Shown in pieces: positions 56,449-64,000 of a DNA stretch of 64,000 nt; within the stretch, counting starts at the first letter, position 1; each line of letters opens with the position of its first letter. The stretch comes from Nitritalea halalkaliphila LW7 (lineage in GTDB: Bacteria > Bacteroidota > Bacteroidia > Cytophagales > Cyclobacteriaceae), in the NCBI RefSeq assembly GCF_000265075.1, contig NZ_AJYA01000020.1:1-64000 (forward strand), read 5' to 3'. The notes beneath the pieces are model-generated. The model saw only the letters and a program-made list of their open reading frames with translations. It was not told the DNA's origin and did no database searches. Position numbers and translations under genes: made by a program.

Positions 56449-58992
56449 TTACATGCGATCCCCGAAGTACAGCGCATTAAAGAAAAGCCTGTTGGTACCG
56501 AACCAGGTGCCCCTGAAATTCGGATTGTCGATGAAGTGTACCACCGTTCCCGATCCCAACTTAGACACGGAAACACTCATCGCCTTGGGGATTTGCGCCA
56601 AGTTGCGCGCCGACACATAGCCAGCAAGTAAGGGCTGCTCGCGATAGCGTACCGGGTTTTGGAAAGGGTCTGCTACGGGCGCAAAGAAAATACTACTGTT
56701 GCGGTATACCGGCAAATTCTCCCGCGTATAGCCATAAGCCAGCGGATGACTGAGGTCCAGACGCGTGGCATACATGCTACCACCGATGCTTTGGGCCCCA
56801 TAATAATCACGGCGATTTCCAAAACCCACCTCGTCGGCAGGTGCTGCCATAGGAACTTCTTCCAGGTTTTTTAGAGGCGTGATGCCCGCACGAGAAAGCC
56901 ACTGATTCGCACTCTTAACGGCGATGAGCACACCTCCCCGCGAGAGCCAATCCTTCAGGTGCGTCAGGCCGTGCTCACCGATGGCACTGTAATCGCCCGA
57001 TGCCAGTATCAACGTATTGTACTGATGTAAATTGACCCGTCCGAAGCGCTCCACATCTACTTTCGTAAGTGACATTTCCAATTTTGTATCCAGTAAATGC
57101 CAAATTTCACCTGCCTCCGTAGAAGTCACTCCGGCACCTACCAGCATGAGGGCTTTCGGCTGTCGAATGGCAGTCACCTGATTGCTTCCCAGATCGATGC
57201 CCTGCTTGCTCAGGCCACTAGAAACGGCATAAACCTGCTGCGAGAGGCTTTGCGCTTCGCGCAAAACGAGGGCTTCGACCTGCTCCAGCGGCAGCTGCTG
57301 AAAGCCCATCGGAATAAGAAGGGTGCCCGGCCCAAAACTGCGCTCACCCAAATGTGTCTCTGAGGTAAAAGAAGCGCCACTGGCTTCTACATACACACCC
57401 GCCCGCTGTAGGCGCTGCAGCAGCTTCGGGGCAAAATAATCTTCCCAGGCAATGAGATAACCTACAGCAGGTCGTGTATCCGGCTGCTGGAGTTGAGGAC
57501 TCGGAATCTCCACAAGCGGAGTACCTCCCGGATTTTGGCGTAAGGCCGCAGTAGGCATGTCGTATGCCAAGGCCATGTTCCAAGCCGAGGCATCGTAAAA
57601 AACAGAATCCGCAAATTCCGTTACCCGCTCGAAAATGCTGCGCACCATGCGATACTGCGGCTGTCTGGTAGGGACTAGCCAAGACTTGCCCGCTTCGAAA
57701 CGCTGGCCCTCTTGGTTGATAGTACTCTGATTTTCAATTACCTGAATCTGATGCGCTAATAAAAGGTTTAAGAACAAACGGTTCTTGCTTGCATCCGCAG
57801 GATCACCGAAAACATACGCTTTGGTAGGAGAGGAGGCTGCCTCCTGCTCGGCAGTTTGGAAAAATTCTCTCAGGTAGCGATGCATAAACTCGCGGGCTTC
57901 CACTCCTGCTTCTAAGGTTGCGAGCGCAGTTCGAAATTGATTACGAATCGTAAACGCGAAGGTAATAGGGCCCCGCTGGGAGTCTTGAACATGTCCGCGG
58001 GAGCTGCCCTGTTCGAAAACCAGTCCGAGGCCACCCTGTATGTCCGGGTACGTGGATCCATAACCGGGATAGCTGTTGTCAAAAACCTCTTTTGTCCAGT
58101 AAAGCGAGCCGATCGCATCTAAATTTTTAGCGAAATAGGGGACAAAGCGCTGCGTAACTTCCTCGTAGTTTTTACGCGGCACCACTGGATTTTCAGAGCT
58201 AAAAGGCTTCGTGGGTTCGAAAAAATAGGTGCTATTCGTCCCCATTTCATGAAAATCACCCACCACATTCGGGTACCAGCGGTGGTACCAAGCCATTTTA
58301 TGCTGTAGCTCCACCTGCGTCAGCGGCAACCAGTCTCTGTTGAGGTCGAACCAGTAATGATTCGAGCGTCCTCCTGGCCAAACCTCATTATGCTCCCGAT
58401 CGAGCGGATCTGCCACAGGTGGAAAGGCACGGTGCATATTGGCCCAGTGGCTGTGACGATCTCTGCCATCAGGGTTAATGGCCGGATCGATGAGGACTAG
58501 GGCCTCTTGGCGCACGCGCTGCGCCAGCTCCCCCTCCGCAGCTACTAGCCAGTAGGCGCTAAGAATAGCGGCCTCGGTGGTGGAAGGCTCATTTCCATGA
58601 ACGGAAAAGGCCAAATTTAGAATGGCGGGCATGCTGCTCAGATCGGGCATCGCTTGATTTGGGCGTGTCAGTAGGAGATGGCGCTGCCGAATGTCCTCTA
58701 AACGAGACTCCTCCGTATTTTCGGACACATAAAGGACCAGCTGCGGCCGTCTTTCATGCGTGTAACCGATGATTTCAAGGCGCGCATAGGGGCTAGCCTC
58801 CGCCAAATACTGGAAATAGGCATGTACCCGATCGTAGCGGGTATGAAATTCCCCGATGGGATAGCCCAGAAACTCCTCCGGGGACTGGATATTCGGGTTA
58901 AAGCGTTCACCCTCAGGGAAAAAGTAGCTTTGGGCCGGGGCCCAAAAGGAAAGTAAACAAGCTGCTAGAGAAAGCAAGACACATTTTCGCAT
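56449..58992 (-). CDS. M14 family zinc carboxypeptidase, secreted
   Basis: An 847-residue protein from MRKCVLLSL (signal peptide, cleavage near APAQ); a longer frame adds residues before it. The N-terminal M14 domain has Zn ligands in FSVHGNEPS (HxxE) and GDFHEMG (His), with DPAINPDGRDRHSHW and FDLNRDW. The later half holds a class-I-glutamine-amidotransferase-like (GAT-like) domain (KALMLVGAGVTSTEAGEIW; LILASGDYSAIGEHGLTHLK), seen in several Bacteroidota M14 proteins. It probably digests peptides in the periplasm or outside. No frameshift found. Confidence 0.85.
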   Translation of the reverse strand: MRKCVLLSLAACLLSFWAPAQSYFFPEGERFNPNIQSPEEFLGYPIGEFHTRYDRVHAYFQYLAEASPYARLEIIGYTHERRPQLVLYVSENTEESRLEDIRQRHLLLTRPNQAMPDLSSMPAILNLAFSVHGNEPSTTEAAILSAYWLVAAEGELAQRVRQEALVLIDPAINPDGRDRHSHWANMHRAFPPVADPLDREHNEVWPGGRSNHYWFDLNRDWLPLTQVELQHKMAWYHRWYPNVVGDFHEMGTNSTYFFEPTKPFSSENPVVPRKNYEEVTQRFVPYFAKNLDAIGSLYWTKEVFDNSYPGYGSTYPDIQGGLGLVFEQGSSRGHVQDSQRGPITFAFTIRNQFRTALATLEAGVEAREFMHRYLREFFQTAEQEAASSPTKAYVFGDPADASKNRLFLNLLLAHQIQVIENQSTINQEGQRFEAGKSWLVPTRQPQYRMVRSIFERVTEFADSVFYDASAWNMALAYDMPTAALRQNPGGTPLVEIPSPQLQQPDTRPAVGYLIAWEDYFAPKLLQRLQRAGVYVEASGASFTSETHLGERSFGPGTLLIPMGFQQLPLEQVEALVLREAQSLSQQVYAVSSGLSKQGIDLGSNQVTAIRQPKALMLVGAGVTSTEAGEIWHLLDTKLEMSLTKVDVERFGRVNLHQYNTLILASGDYSAIGEHGLTHLKDWLSRGGVLIAVKSANQWLSRAGITPLKNLEEVPMAAPADEVGFGNRRDYYGAQSIGGSMYATRLDLSHPLAYGYTRENLPVYRNSSIFFAPVADPFQNPVRYREQPLLAGYVSARNLAQIPKAMSVSVSKLGSGTVVHFIDNPNFRGTWFGTNRLFFNALYFGDRM

Positions 58993-59088
58993 GGTGTTTA
59001 GGATTAAATCTACCCCCAACATGCTACCATTTCTCCCTTTTGGCAAGTCTTTTCGGATGAAAGGTGTGTGAATATGCTAATTGTTTAG

Positions 59089-60547
59089 TTAAAAAGGGTA
59101 GTGGTGCAGGTCGATGCCCCAGACGATGGGTAGCAAGAAGTACACCAGCAGACTGATCAGCAGAACGGAGAGCAGGTTAAGGAGAAAGCCTGTTTTCAGC
59201 ATATCGCGAATTTCCAGATAGCCGGAGCCAAAAACGACGGCATTAGGAGGAGTGGCAACGGGCAGCATAAAGGCGCAAGAGGCAGCCACTGTGGCGCCCA
59301 CCATAAGGCCATAGGGATGCATGCCCACTTGTAAGGAGACTGCAGCTAAAATGGGGAGCAAAACGGAGGCGGTAGCGACATTGGAGGTGATTTCGGTTAG
59401 GAAATTGACCACTAAAACGATGCATAGCAGGAAAAGCAGGTAAGGCAGTGTTTCCAGCAGGGCAAATTGCAGGCCGATGGCTTCGGCGAGTCCCGTAACT
59501 TGAAAACCATCCGCCAGCGCCAGTCCACCTCCAAAAAGCAATAGAATGCCCCAAGGGATTTTTTCAGCTGTTTTCCAGTCTAAGAGCTGGACATTTGGGC
59601 GGTTTTTTTCGCCTGCGGGCAGTACAAATAGGAGCAAAACACCTCCAAGTGCAATTAACGTGTCATCCAGTGCGGGCAGCAAGGTTTGGAGCTGGCTACG
59701 TAGGATCCAGGCCAGGCTCACGCCCCCAAAAACTAGTGCCACACGCACTTCAGGTGAGCGTATAGGGCCTAGCGCGGCCAGCTGCTGGCTGACTTCGGTG
59801 CGTGCCGCTTGTAGTCCTTCCGCCTGCGGGAAAGAAAAGGCATGGTAGGCCAGGTAGTACCAGCAGATGGCCAGTAGCAAAAGGGAAATCGGCAAGCCGA
59901 AAAGCATCCACTGGCTAAACCCGATGGAAATGCCATAAAATTGTTGGATCATCGCCGAGAGTGTGATGTTCGTTGGGGTACCGATTAGGGTGGCCAGTCC
60001 ACCGATGGAAGCGCTGTAGGCGATGCCGAGCATGAGTGCTTTGCCGGTAGGCGAACGCTTTCCAGACGCGTCATTTCCGTCCAGCTGCTGGGTGACAGCG
60101 AGCCCGATGGGAAGCATCATCAGCGAGGTGGCGGTATTGGATATCCACATGGATAGCAAGGCGGTGGCGCACATAAAGCCGAGTAAGATGCCGCGGAGAT
60201 GGGTGCCCAGCAGCAAGACGACGTGAATGGCCAAGCGTTTATGTAAATTCCATTTTTCGATGCTGACGGCCAGCATAAAGCCACCCATGTAGAGCAGCAC
60301 CATGGGATGGGCATAGGGAACGGCTGTGGCACTAATGCTGCGGATATCCAGCAGGGGAAAAAGAAATAGCGGTAATAAGGCGGTGGCAGGTATGGGCACA
60401 GCTTCTGTCATCCACCAGGTGGCCATCCAGAGGGTGATGCCCAGCATGCTGCGTGCTTCTGGGCTGAGGTCAGCGGGAATCCCGGACCAGAGAAAAAAAA
60501 AGAAAGAAAGCGGGTCCCAGTAGGCGCCCGATGCTGCTGGCTGTCAC
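59089..60547 (-). CDS. SLC13/DASS-family anion transporter (frameshift near the N-terminus)
   Basis: About 485 residues with 11-12 membrane helices. Motifs: WWMTEAVPIPATALLPLFLF, MWISNTATSLMMLPIGLAV (first SNT motif) and LTEITSNVATASVLLPILAAV (second SNT motif), both sodium/substrate sites. A C4-dicarboxylate, sulfate or phosphate carrier. The reliable frame begins at 60447 (MLGITLWMA); upstream the frame shifts at a T9 run (expected T8) near 60497, giving IGRLLGPAFFLFFLWSGIPADL. The start is uncertain; I take GTG at 60547. Confidence 0.8.
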
Positions 60548-60782
60548 GTAGCGTAGTGTAAGGTGGTGAGCAGGCTTTGCTGCCGCAAAGTCTGTGTAGT
60601 TTCACGTGCATGTTACGCAAAACAGTTTATAAAGCAAAAGTATTTTTTGGGGAGCGGGGATTTCGGGCGAAGGTAAAATCATTTACTTAACATAATATAA
60701 ATTATATAACAAAAAGGGAGGAGCCAGTAAGGGGCCTTGAGGCCCTTTGGTTTAGCTTATTATCCCTTCGCGCTAAACGCGC
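60548..60782. other. Intergenic region downstream of the cold-shock terminator
   Basis: No gene seen. It contains an imperfect hairpin AAGGGGCC-TTGA-GGCCCTT (60729-60747), not followed by a T-run on either strand. Confidence 0.4.
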
Positions 60783-60824
60783 AAAAAAAAACGCCCAAAC
60801 ACTACATCTGGTAGCATTTGGGCG
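60783..60824 (-). terminator. Terminator of the cold-shock gene
   Basis: On the - strand: CGCCCAAA/TTTGGGCG with an inner CTAC/GTAG stem, followed by nine T. Confidence 0.85.
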
Positions 60825-60856
60825 CGATACCCTTAGGTATTTGGCAAACAAGCCGC

Positions 60857-61328
60857 CTATTTTTTAGAACTGACTAAACTTACACCTACAGCACTCACAC
60901 CGCGTGGCGTTTTGGCTGTATCGTAATAAACTAAATCATTCGCCGTTACCTCTTCCACACAGTCATTGACGTGAAAGAAATACTTTTCGCTCGTTAACTG
61001 GTCTACGATAAAACCGTAGCCTTTCATTGGATTAAAGTAATTGACCCTGCCTGTGCGCTGCTCTCGCTGTCCAGCAGCACTGCCCGCAGGGGTACTCACA
61101 TGAATGTCATTCGGGTCGATCTTCTTCTTCGGCTTGGTCTCGTCCGGTGGCGTGTCTGTAAGGTTGCCAAATTCATCTACATACACCAACATCTCATCTA
61201 AACTTACACTGCCGCGCTCTGCCTTGGCTTCCTGACGTTCTGCTCGCTTCTCAACTTTCTGTTGCTTTTTCTTTAATTTCTTTTTTTCCTTTTCTTTTTT
61301 TACTGAAGGTCTCCCTGCTTTTTGACAT
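60857..61328 (-). CDS. Cold-shock domain protein with basic N-terminus (frameshift at the start)
   Basis: About 157 residues. The start MSKSRETFSKK is in one frame and KEKEKKKLKKKQQK in the next; an A7 run near 61298 that should be A6 joins them, and the joined form is the usual start of this Bacteroidota family. The charged N-terminal helix is followed by the acidic MLVYVDEFGNLTDTPPD and a CspA-like domain with GYGFIVD (RNP1-like) and KYFFHVND (RNP2). It probably binds single-stranded RNA. A longer start at 61333 is less likely. Confidence 0.8.
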
Positions 61329-61484
61329 TGCATTTTGTTTTATATGATACAAACTAAAAATATTCCCAAACCCTGAGAATCCTGAACACACTCGCGCCAC
61401 CAAGCATCCGTCTTAACTGAATAAGTTAAAAAATTTTAACAAATGTACGAAAAATAGGGACAAATTCCAATTTTACAGCGAAAA

Positions 61485-61975
61485 TCAAATCTCCATCGCA
61501 TGCTCTAAGTCCGCCAAGCGCTCCTCATAATCGTACTGCAGGTCTTCGTGGATTTTTTCGAACAGCCGCGTGCACTTGCGGACCTGAGTAGCGTAGACAT
61601 TGTCCACCTGACGAGCATAAAAACGCAGCAAGTCATACCGCAACATCTCCTCACAAAAGTGCAGAATCAACTCCAACTGCTCGACAGGATCCTTGGTCAT
61701 GCGCAGGGTTTTAGTCAACTTATTACGCACCTTAACAATGCTTTTTCTGGCCGTATGGTAATTCGAAAAGTTGCTTGCCGCAAATTGCTCACTGATAAAA
61801 GCACAGGCATCTTGCACAAAAGCTTGTGGCTCGTATCGCCGCTGAAAGTAATAGGATAAAAAAAAGTTTATTGCTCGCATCGAAGCGTAGCAATTCCTGC
61901 ACCGCCTCCCGAAGCTGGGCTTCGTCCATCAACTTCAACTCTTTTTTTTAATTCACTTAGTGCTTGTGCTTTCAT
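61485..61975 (-). CDS. DUF6155 family protein (two frameshifts)
   Basis: About 162 residues, cytosolic. Reconstructed start MKAQALSELKKELKLMDEA, then QLREAVQELLRFDASNK and FLSYYFQRRYEPQAFVQ. Two eight-base homopolymers (A8 near 61946 and T8 near 61861 on the - strand), each one base longer than the reading frame needs, break it. The rest (SIVKVRNKLTKTLRMTKDP; VDNVYATQVRKCTRLFEKI) is alpha-helical and basic. Function unknown. Divergent from xdhC. Confidence 0.55.
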
Positions 61976-62084
61976 ACCCTAAAATAAAGCAGTGCGAAGC
62001 GAGAAAAAAAACAAGAGCAAACAAAATTGCCCAAAACAAGCGTTATCTTACCGAAATTAAGGAATCGCAAGCTGTTCATTGCCC

Positions 62085-63243
62085 ATGTTACACGAAATAA
62101 AAGCCATTTTAAACGCTTATTCCTCCTATACCTCAGCCGGTAAACGCTGCGCACTCGCTACAGTCGTCGATGTGGAAGGTTCTGCCTACCGGAGACCAGG
62201 TGCCCGCATGCTGGTCGCCGAAGACGGCGATTTTGCAGGGGCTATCTCCGGAGCTGCCTGGAAGGTGATGCGCTTAAAAAAGCACGTACCGCCATATTGA
62301 AACAAAGCCCCTCCCTCCTGGTCTACGATACACGCCGTGATGACACGAAAAACTTTGGTGCCGGGCTTGGCTGTAATGGCCTTATTCATGTCCTCGTGGA
62401 ACCGATTTTACCTGAAAAGCCCTCCCAGATGGAAGCACTTCAACAGGTCTTGGATAGCCCGGCAGCCGTCCTGCTTTGCACAGGCTTTGACCCACAGCCT
62501 TTAGCTACCCAACATGCGGGTACGCTACCGCCTATCGCGCTAGCTAGGCATGCTGCCGATGTAGCTTACAGTGTTTCATCGACTTTTTTAACTGATGGTC
62601 AATACATGGAAGATAGTGAAAGAGAGTTGATTAGCTCCAAAATAATGGAAGCCGCTGAAGACCAGCGGAATGTGCGCTGTATCCTTTCCCGACAGCAGTA
62701 TTTCCTTCAATACATTCCCAAACCACAGCGACTGGTCGTCCTGGGAGCAGGAAATGACGTACAACTCTTGGCTCAGCAAGCCTTACTACTAGGCTGGGAA
62801 CTCCTGCTCTTGGATGAGCGAGAATACTATTTGCGCCCCGGCGCTTCCCTGAAGCCGTACACACCCAACTCATCACCGCGGATACCATTCCCTATGCGCG
62901 CTTCCGTCCCGAAGATGCCCTCCTGCTGATGAGCCATAATTTTACCCTTGAAAAAAAATTCCTAGCGGGCCTACCTGTTCAGGGCTATCGATACATCGGC
63001 ATGCTGGGTCCGAAAAAAAAGTTTGTGAAGATGCTGGACGCCCTTCGCGCCGATGAAGTGCCCGAAGATGTGTACCAACAGGCAGCGGCTGCTTATGCGC
63101 CGATCGGCCTGCAGCTGGGAGCAGAGGGGCCAGCGGAAATTGCCTTGGCGGTATGCGCAGAAATCCTCGCGGTACGCAAACAAATGGCGCCAAAACATCT
63201 TAAAGACATAGAAGGACCCATTCACAAACATGTCTTAGGATAA
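62085..63243 (+). CDS. XdhC/CoxI family molybdenum-cofactor insertion protein (two frameshifts)
   Basis: About 386 residues. N-terminal XdhC_CoxI domain: ALATVVDVEGSAYRRPGARM, then GDFAGAISGGCLEGDAL (restored after one missing G near 62250). C-terminal Rossmann part: PQRLVVLGAGNDVQLLAQQ, FTLEKKFLAGL, RYIGMLGPKKKF. A second shift lies near 62840, restoring RFPEAVHTQLITADTIP. XdhC binds Moco, promotes its sulfuration and delivers it to xanthine-dehydrogenase-type enzymes. Followed 4 nt later by mocA. Confidence 0.85.
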
Positions 63244-63247
63244 TCGC

Positions 63248-63856
63248 ATGCAAACACCTCAAATCGGCATTTTACTCTTAGCAGCAGGCGCTGGTAGCCG
63301 CATGAAGGGCAGTGTAAAACAACTTCTGCCTTACCGGACCCTCACGCTGATCCAGCACAGCATTAACGTGTACCAAAGCCTCGCTGTAGACGCGCGACTC
63401 GTGGTGCTCGGAGCTCATCAAGAGGAAATTTCCAAGCAGACGCACTGGCACGATTTTCAGGTGGCGGTGAATGCCGACTGGTCCCAGGGTATGGGGCACT
63501 CCCTCTCCTATGGCCTTGAACTATTACTTCAGGGGAACCACCTGGACTACGTGCTTATCGCATTAGCCGATCAACCCTTAATCGAGCGTCCACACCTCGA
63601 AGCACTGATAGCGCTGGCTAAAAATAATCCGGATAAAATTATTCAAAGCGCCTTTTCTGATGAAACAGGGCCTCCCTGTCTCTTTCCCGCCCATTATTTT
63701 CCGGAACTGTTACAGTTAAATGGGGCCCATGGGGCCAAAGGTATAGCCGCCAAGTATCCAGAAGCTTGCCTCACTCTAGCCTTACCTGAAGCGGGCACAG
63801 ATATCGATACGCCTGCAGATTACGAGGCCCTCTTACGCCTCCAGTCCGGCAGCTAA
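63248..63856 (+). CDS. mocA: MobA-like nucleotidyltransferase, probable MocA
   Basis: A 202-residue nucleotidyltransferase: LLLAAGAGSRMKGSVKQLLP (residues 9-28) with the NTP loop, ADQPLIERPHLEALI with the metal-binding Asp, and the GPPCLFPAHYF block of MocA/CoxI-type cytidylyltransferases. It would add CMP to molybdopterin for xanthine-dehydrogenase-type enzymes. Four nt after xdhC. Overlaps the convergent cysteine desulfurase by 24 nt. Confidence 0.82.
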   Translation: MQTPQIGILLLAAGAGSRMKGSVKQLLPYRTLTLIQHSINVYQSLAVDARLVVLGAHQEEISKQTHWHDFQVAVNADWSQGMGHSLSYGLELLLQGNHLDYVLIALADQPLIERPHLEALIALAKNNPDKIIQSAFSDETGPPCLFPAHYFPELLQLNGAHGAKGIAAKYPEACLTLALPEAGTDIDTPADYEALLRLQSGS

Positions 63857-64000
63857 GGGGTGCAGGTGCTCTTCTAAAAGCTTTAGGCAGTGAGCGATAT
63901 CGGCTGCTTGGGTCTCTAAGCCCAGGGAAAACCGAATGCCTCTTTTCGCTTCTTCCTGGCTACGGCCTATGGCCAAAAGCACATGCGATGGACGCAGCCG
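63833..64000 (-). CDS. Cysteine desulfurase, C-terminal fragment
   Basis: Only the last 55 residues lie in the window. SHVLLAIGRSQEEAKRGIRF-SLG matches the conserved end of NifS/IscS-type cysteine desulfurases (SHVLxAxGxxxxxAxxSIRxSLG). Such enzymes supply sulfur for Fe-S clusters and, with FdhD/XdhC, for Moco sulfuration, which fits the neighbours. Residues before the window edge cannot be seen. Confidence 0.8.
   Translation of the reverse strand, partial: RLRPSHVLLAIGRSQEEAKRGIRFSLGLETQAADIAHCLKLLEEHLHPLAAGLEA

Noticed and set aside
62942-63231. - strand open frames inside xdhC
   Set aside because: Antisense to a conserved coding region and without protein-like features.
1-64000. CRISPR arrays, insertion sequences, prophage or integron features
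   Set aside because: No repeated spacer-like units, transposase motifs, integrase genes or att-like repeats around tRNA-Glu were seen.

Overview
The window is typical Bacteroidota chromosome, probably from a Cytophagales-like marine or freshwater bacterium. That placement is inference. Its basis is families largely confined to the phylum (DUF4221, DUF4230, DUF4301, DUF4625, DUF5777), a C-terminal type IX secretion sorting domain, SusC-style receptor architecture, and promoters of the TTG-N19/20-TAnnTTTG type. Genes are dense and on both strands. I see no rRNA, CRISPR array, prophage or insertion sequence; the only RNA gene found is tRNA-Glu.

Layout: 0-11.2 kb holds housekeeping genes (flavoprotein, Hpt protein, GAPDH, tRNA-Glu, DUF4230, SDR, NTF2-like protein, then an smc / bile-acid-type symporter / acyltransferase operon). 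11.3-19.4 kb holds a DUF4221 lipoprotein, two divergent Rieske lipoproteins with a Rieske-YceI-DUF5777 operon, a WYL regulator and DUF4301. 19.5-21.8 kb is pxpABC (5-oxoprolinase). 21.9-29.3 kb is a probable sucrose locus (sugar kinase, GH100 invertase, SGLT-type importer, LacI regulator with a palindromic operator), with a glycogen branching enzyme beside it. 29.7-33.9 kb is a TonB receptor with two histidine-rich lipoproteins. 34.2-37.8 kb is a giant secreted glycoside-hydrolase-like protein with two tandem discoidin-like modules. 38-41.6 kb is a peptide exporter (HlyD, C39-ABC, small HTH protein).

41.7-50.4 kb is a formate/oxalate and molybdenum-cofactor island: fdhD, an FdhF/YdeP-type oxidoreductase and moaA on one strand; an OFA-family transporter with its small subunit, a Cache-AraC regulator, mobA and a fused moaC-moaB on the other. 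50.5-61.9 kb has Ppx/GppA, TerC, DUF202, an ATP-grasp enzyme, a B12-type radical SAM protein, an M14 peptidase, an SLC13 carrier, a cold-shock protein and a DUF6155 protein. The end returns to molybdenum-cofactor genes (xdhC, mocA, and the end of a cysteine desulfurase).

A dominant feature is about 30 apparent single-base frameshifts in roughly 19 otherwise intact genes. Many lie in or beside homopolymers (for example T5 where T6 is expected, A8 where A7 is expected), and the conserved protein continues at once in another frame. I read these as assembly errors rather than gene decay, so each affected gene is annotated over its full reconstructed span. Starts are taken at signal peptides or conserved N-termini where a longer reading frame exists.
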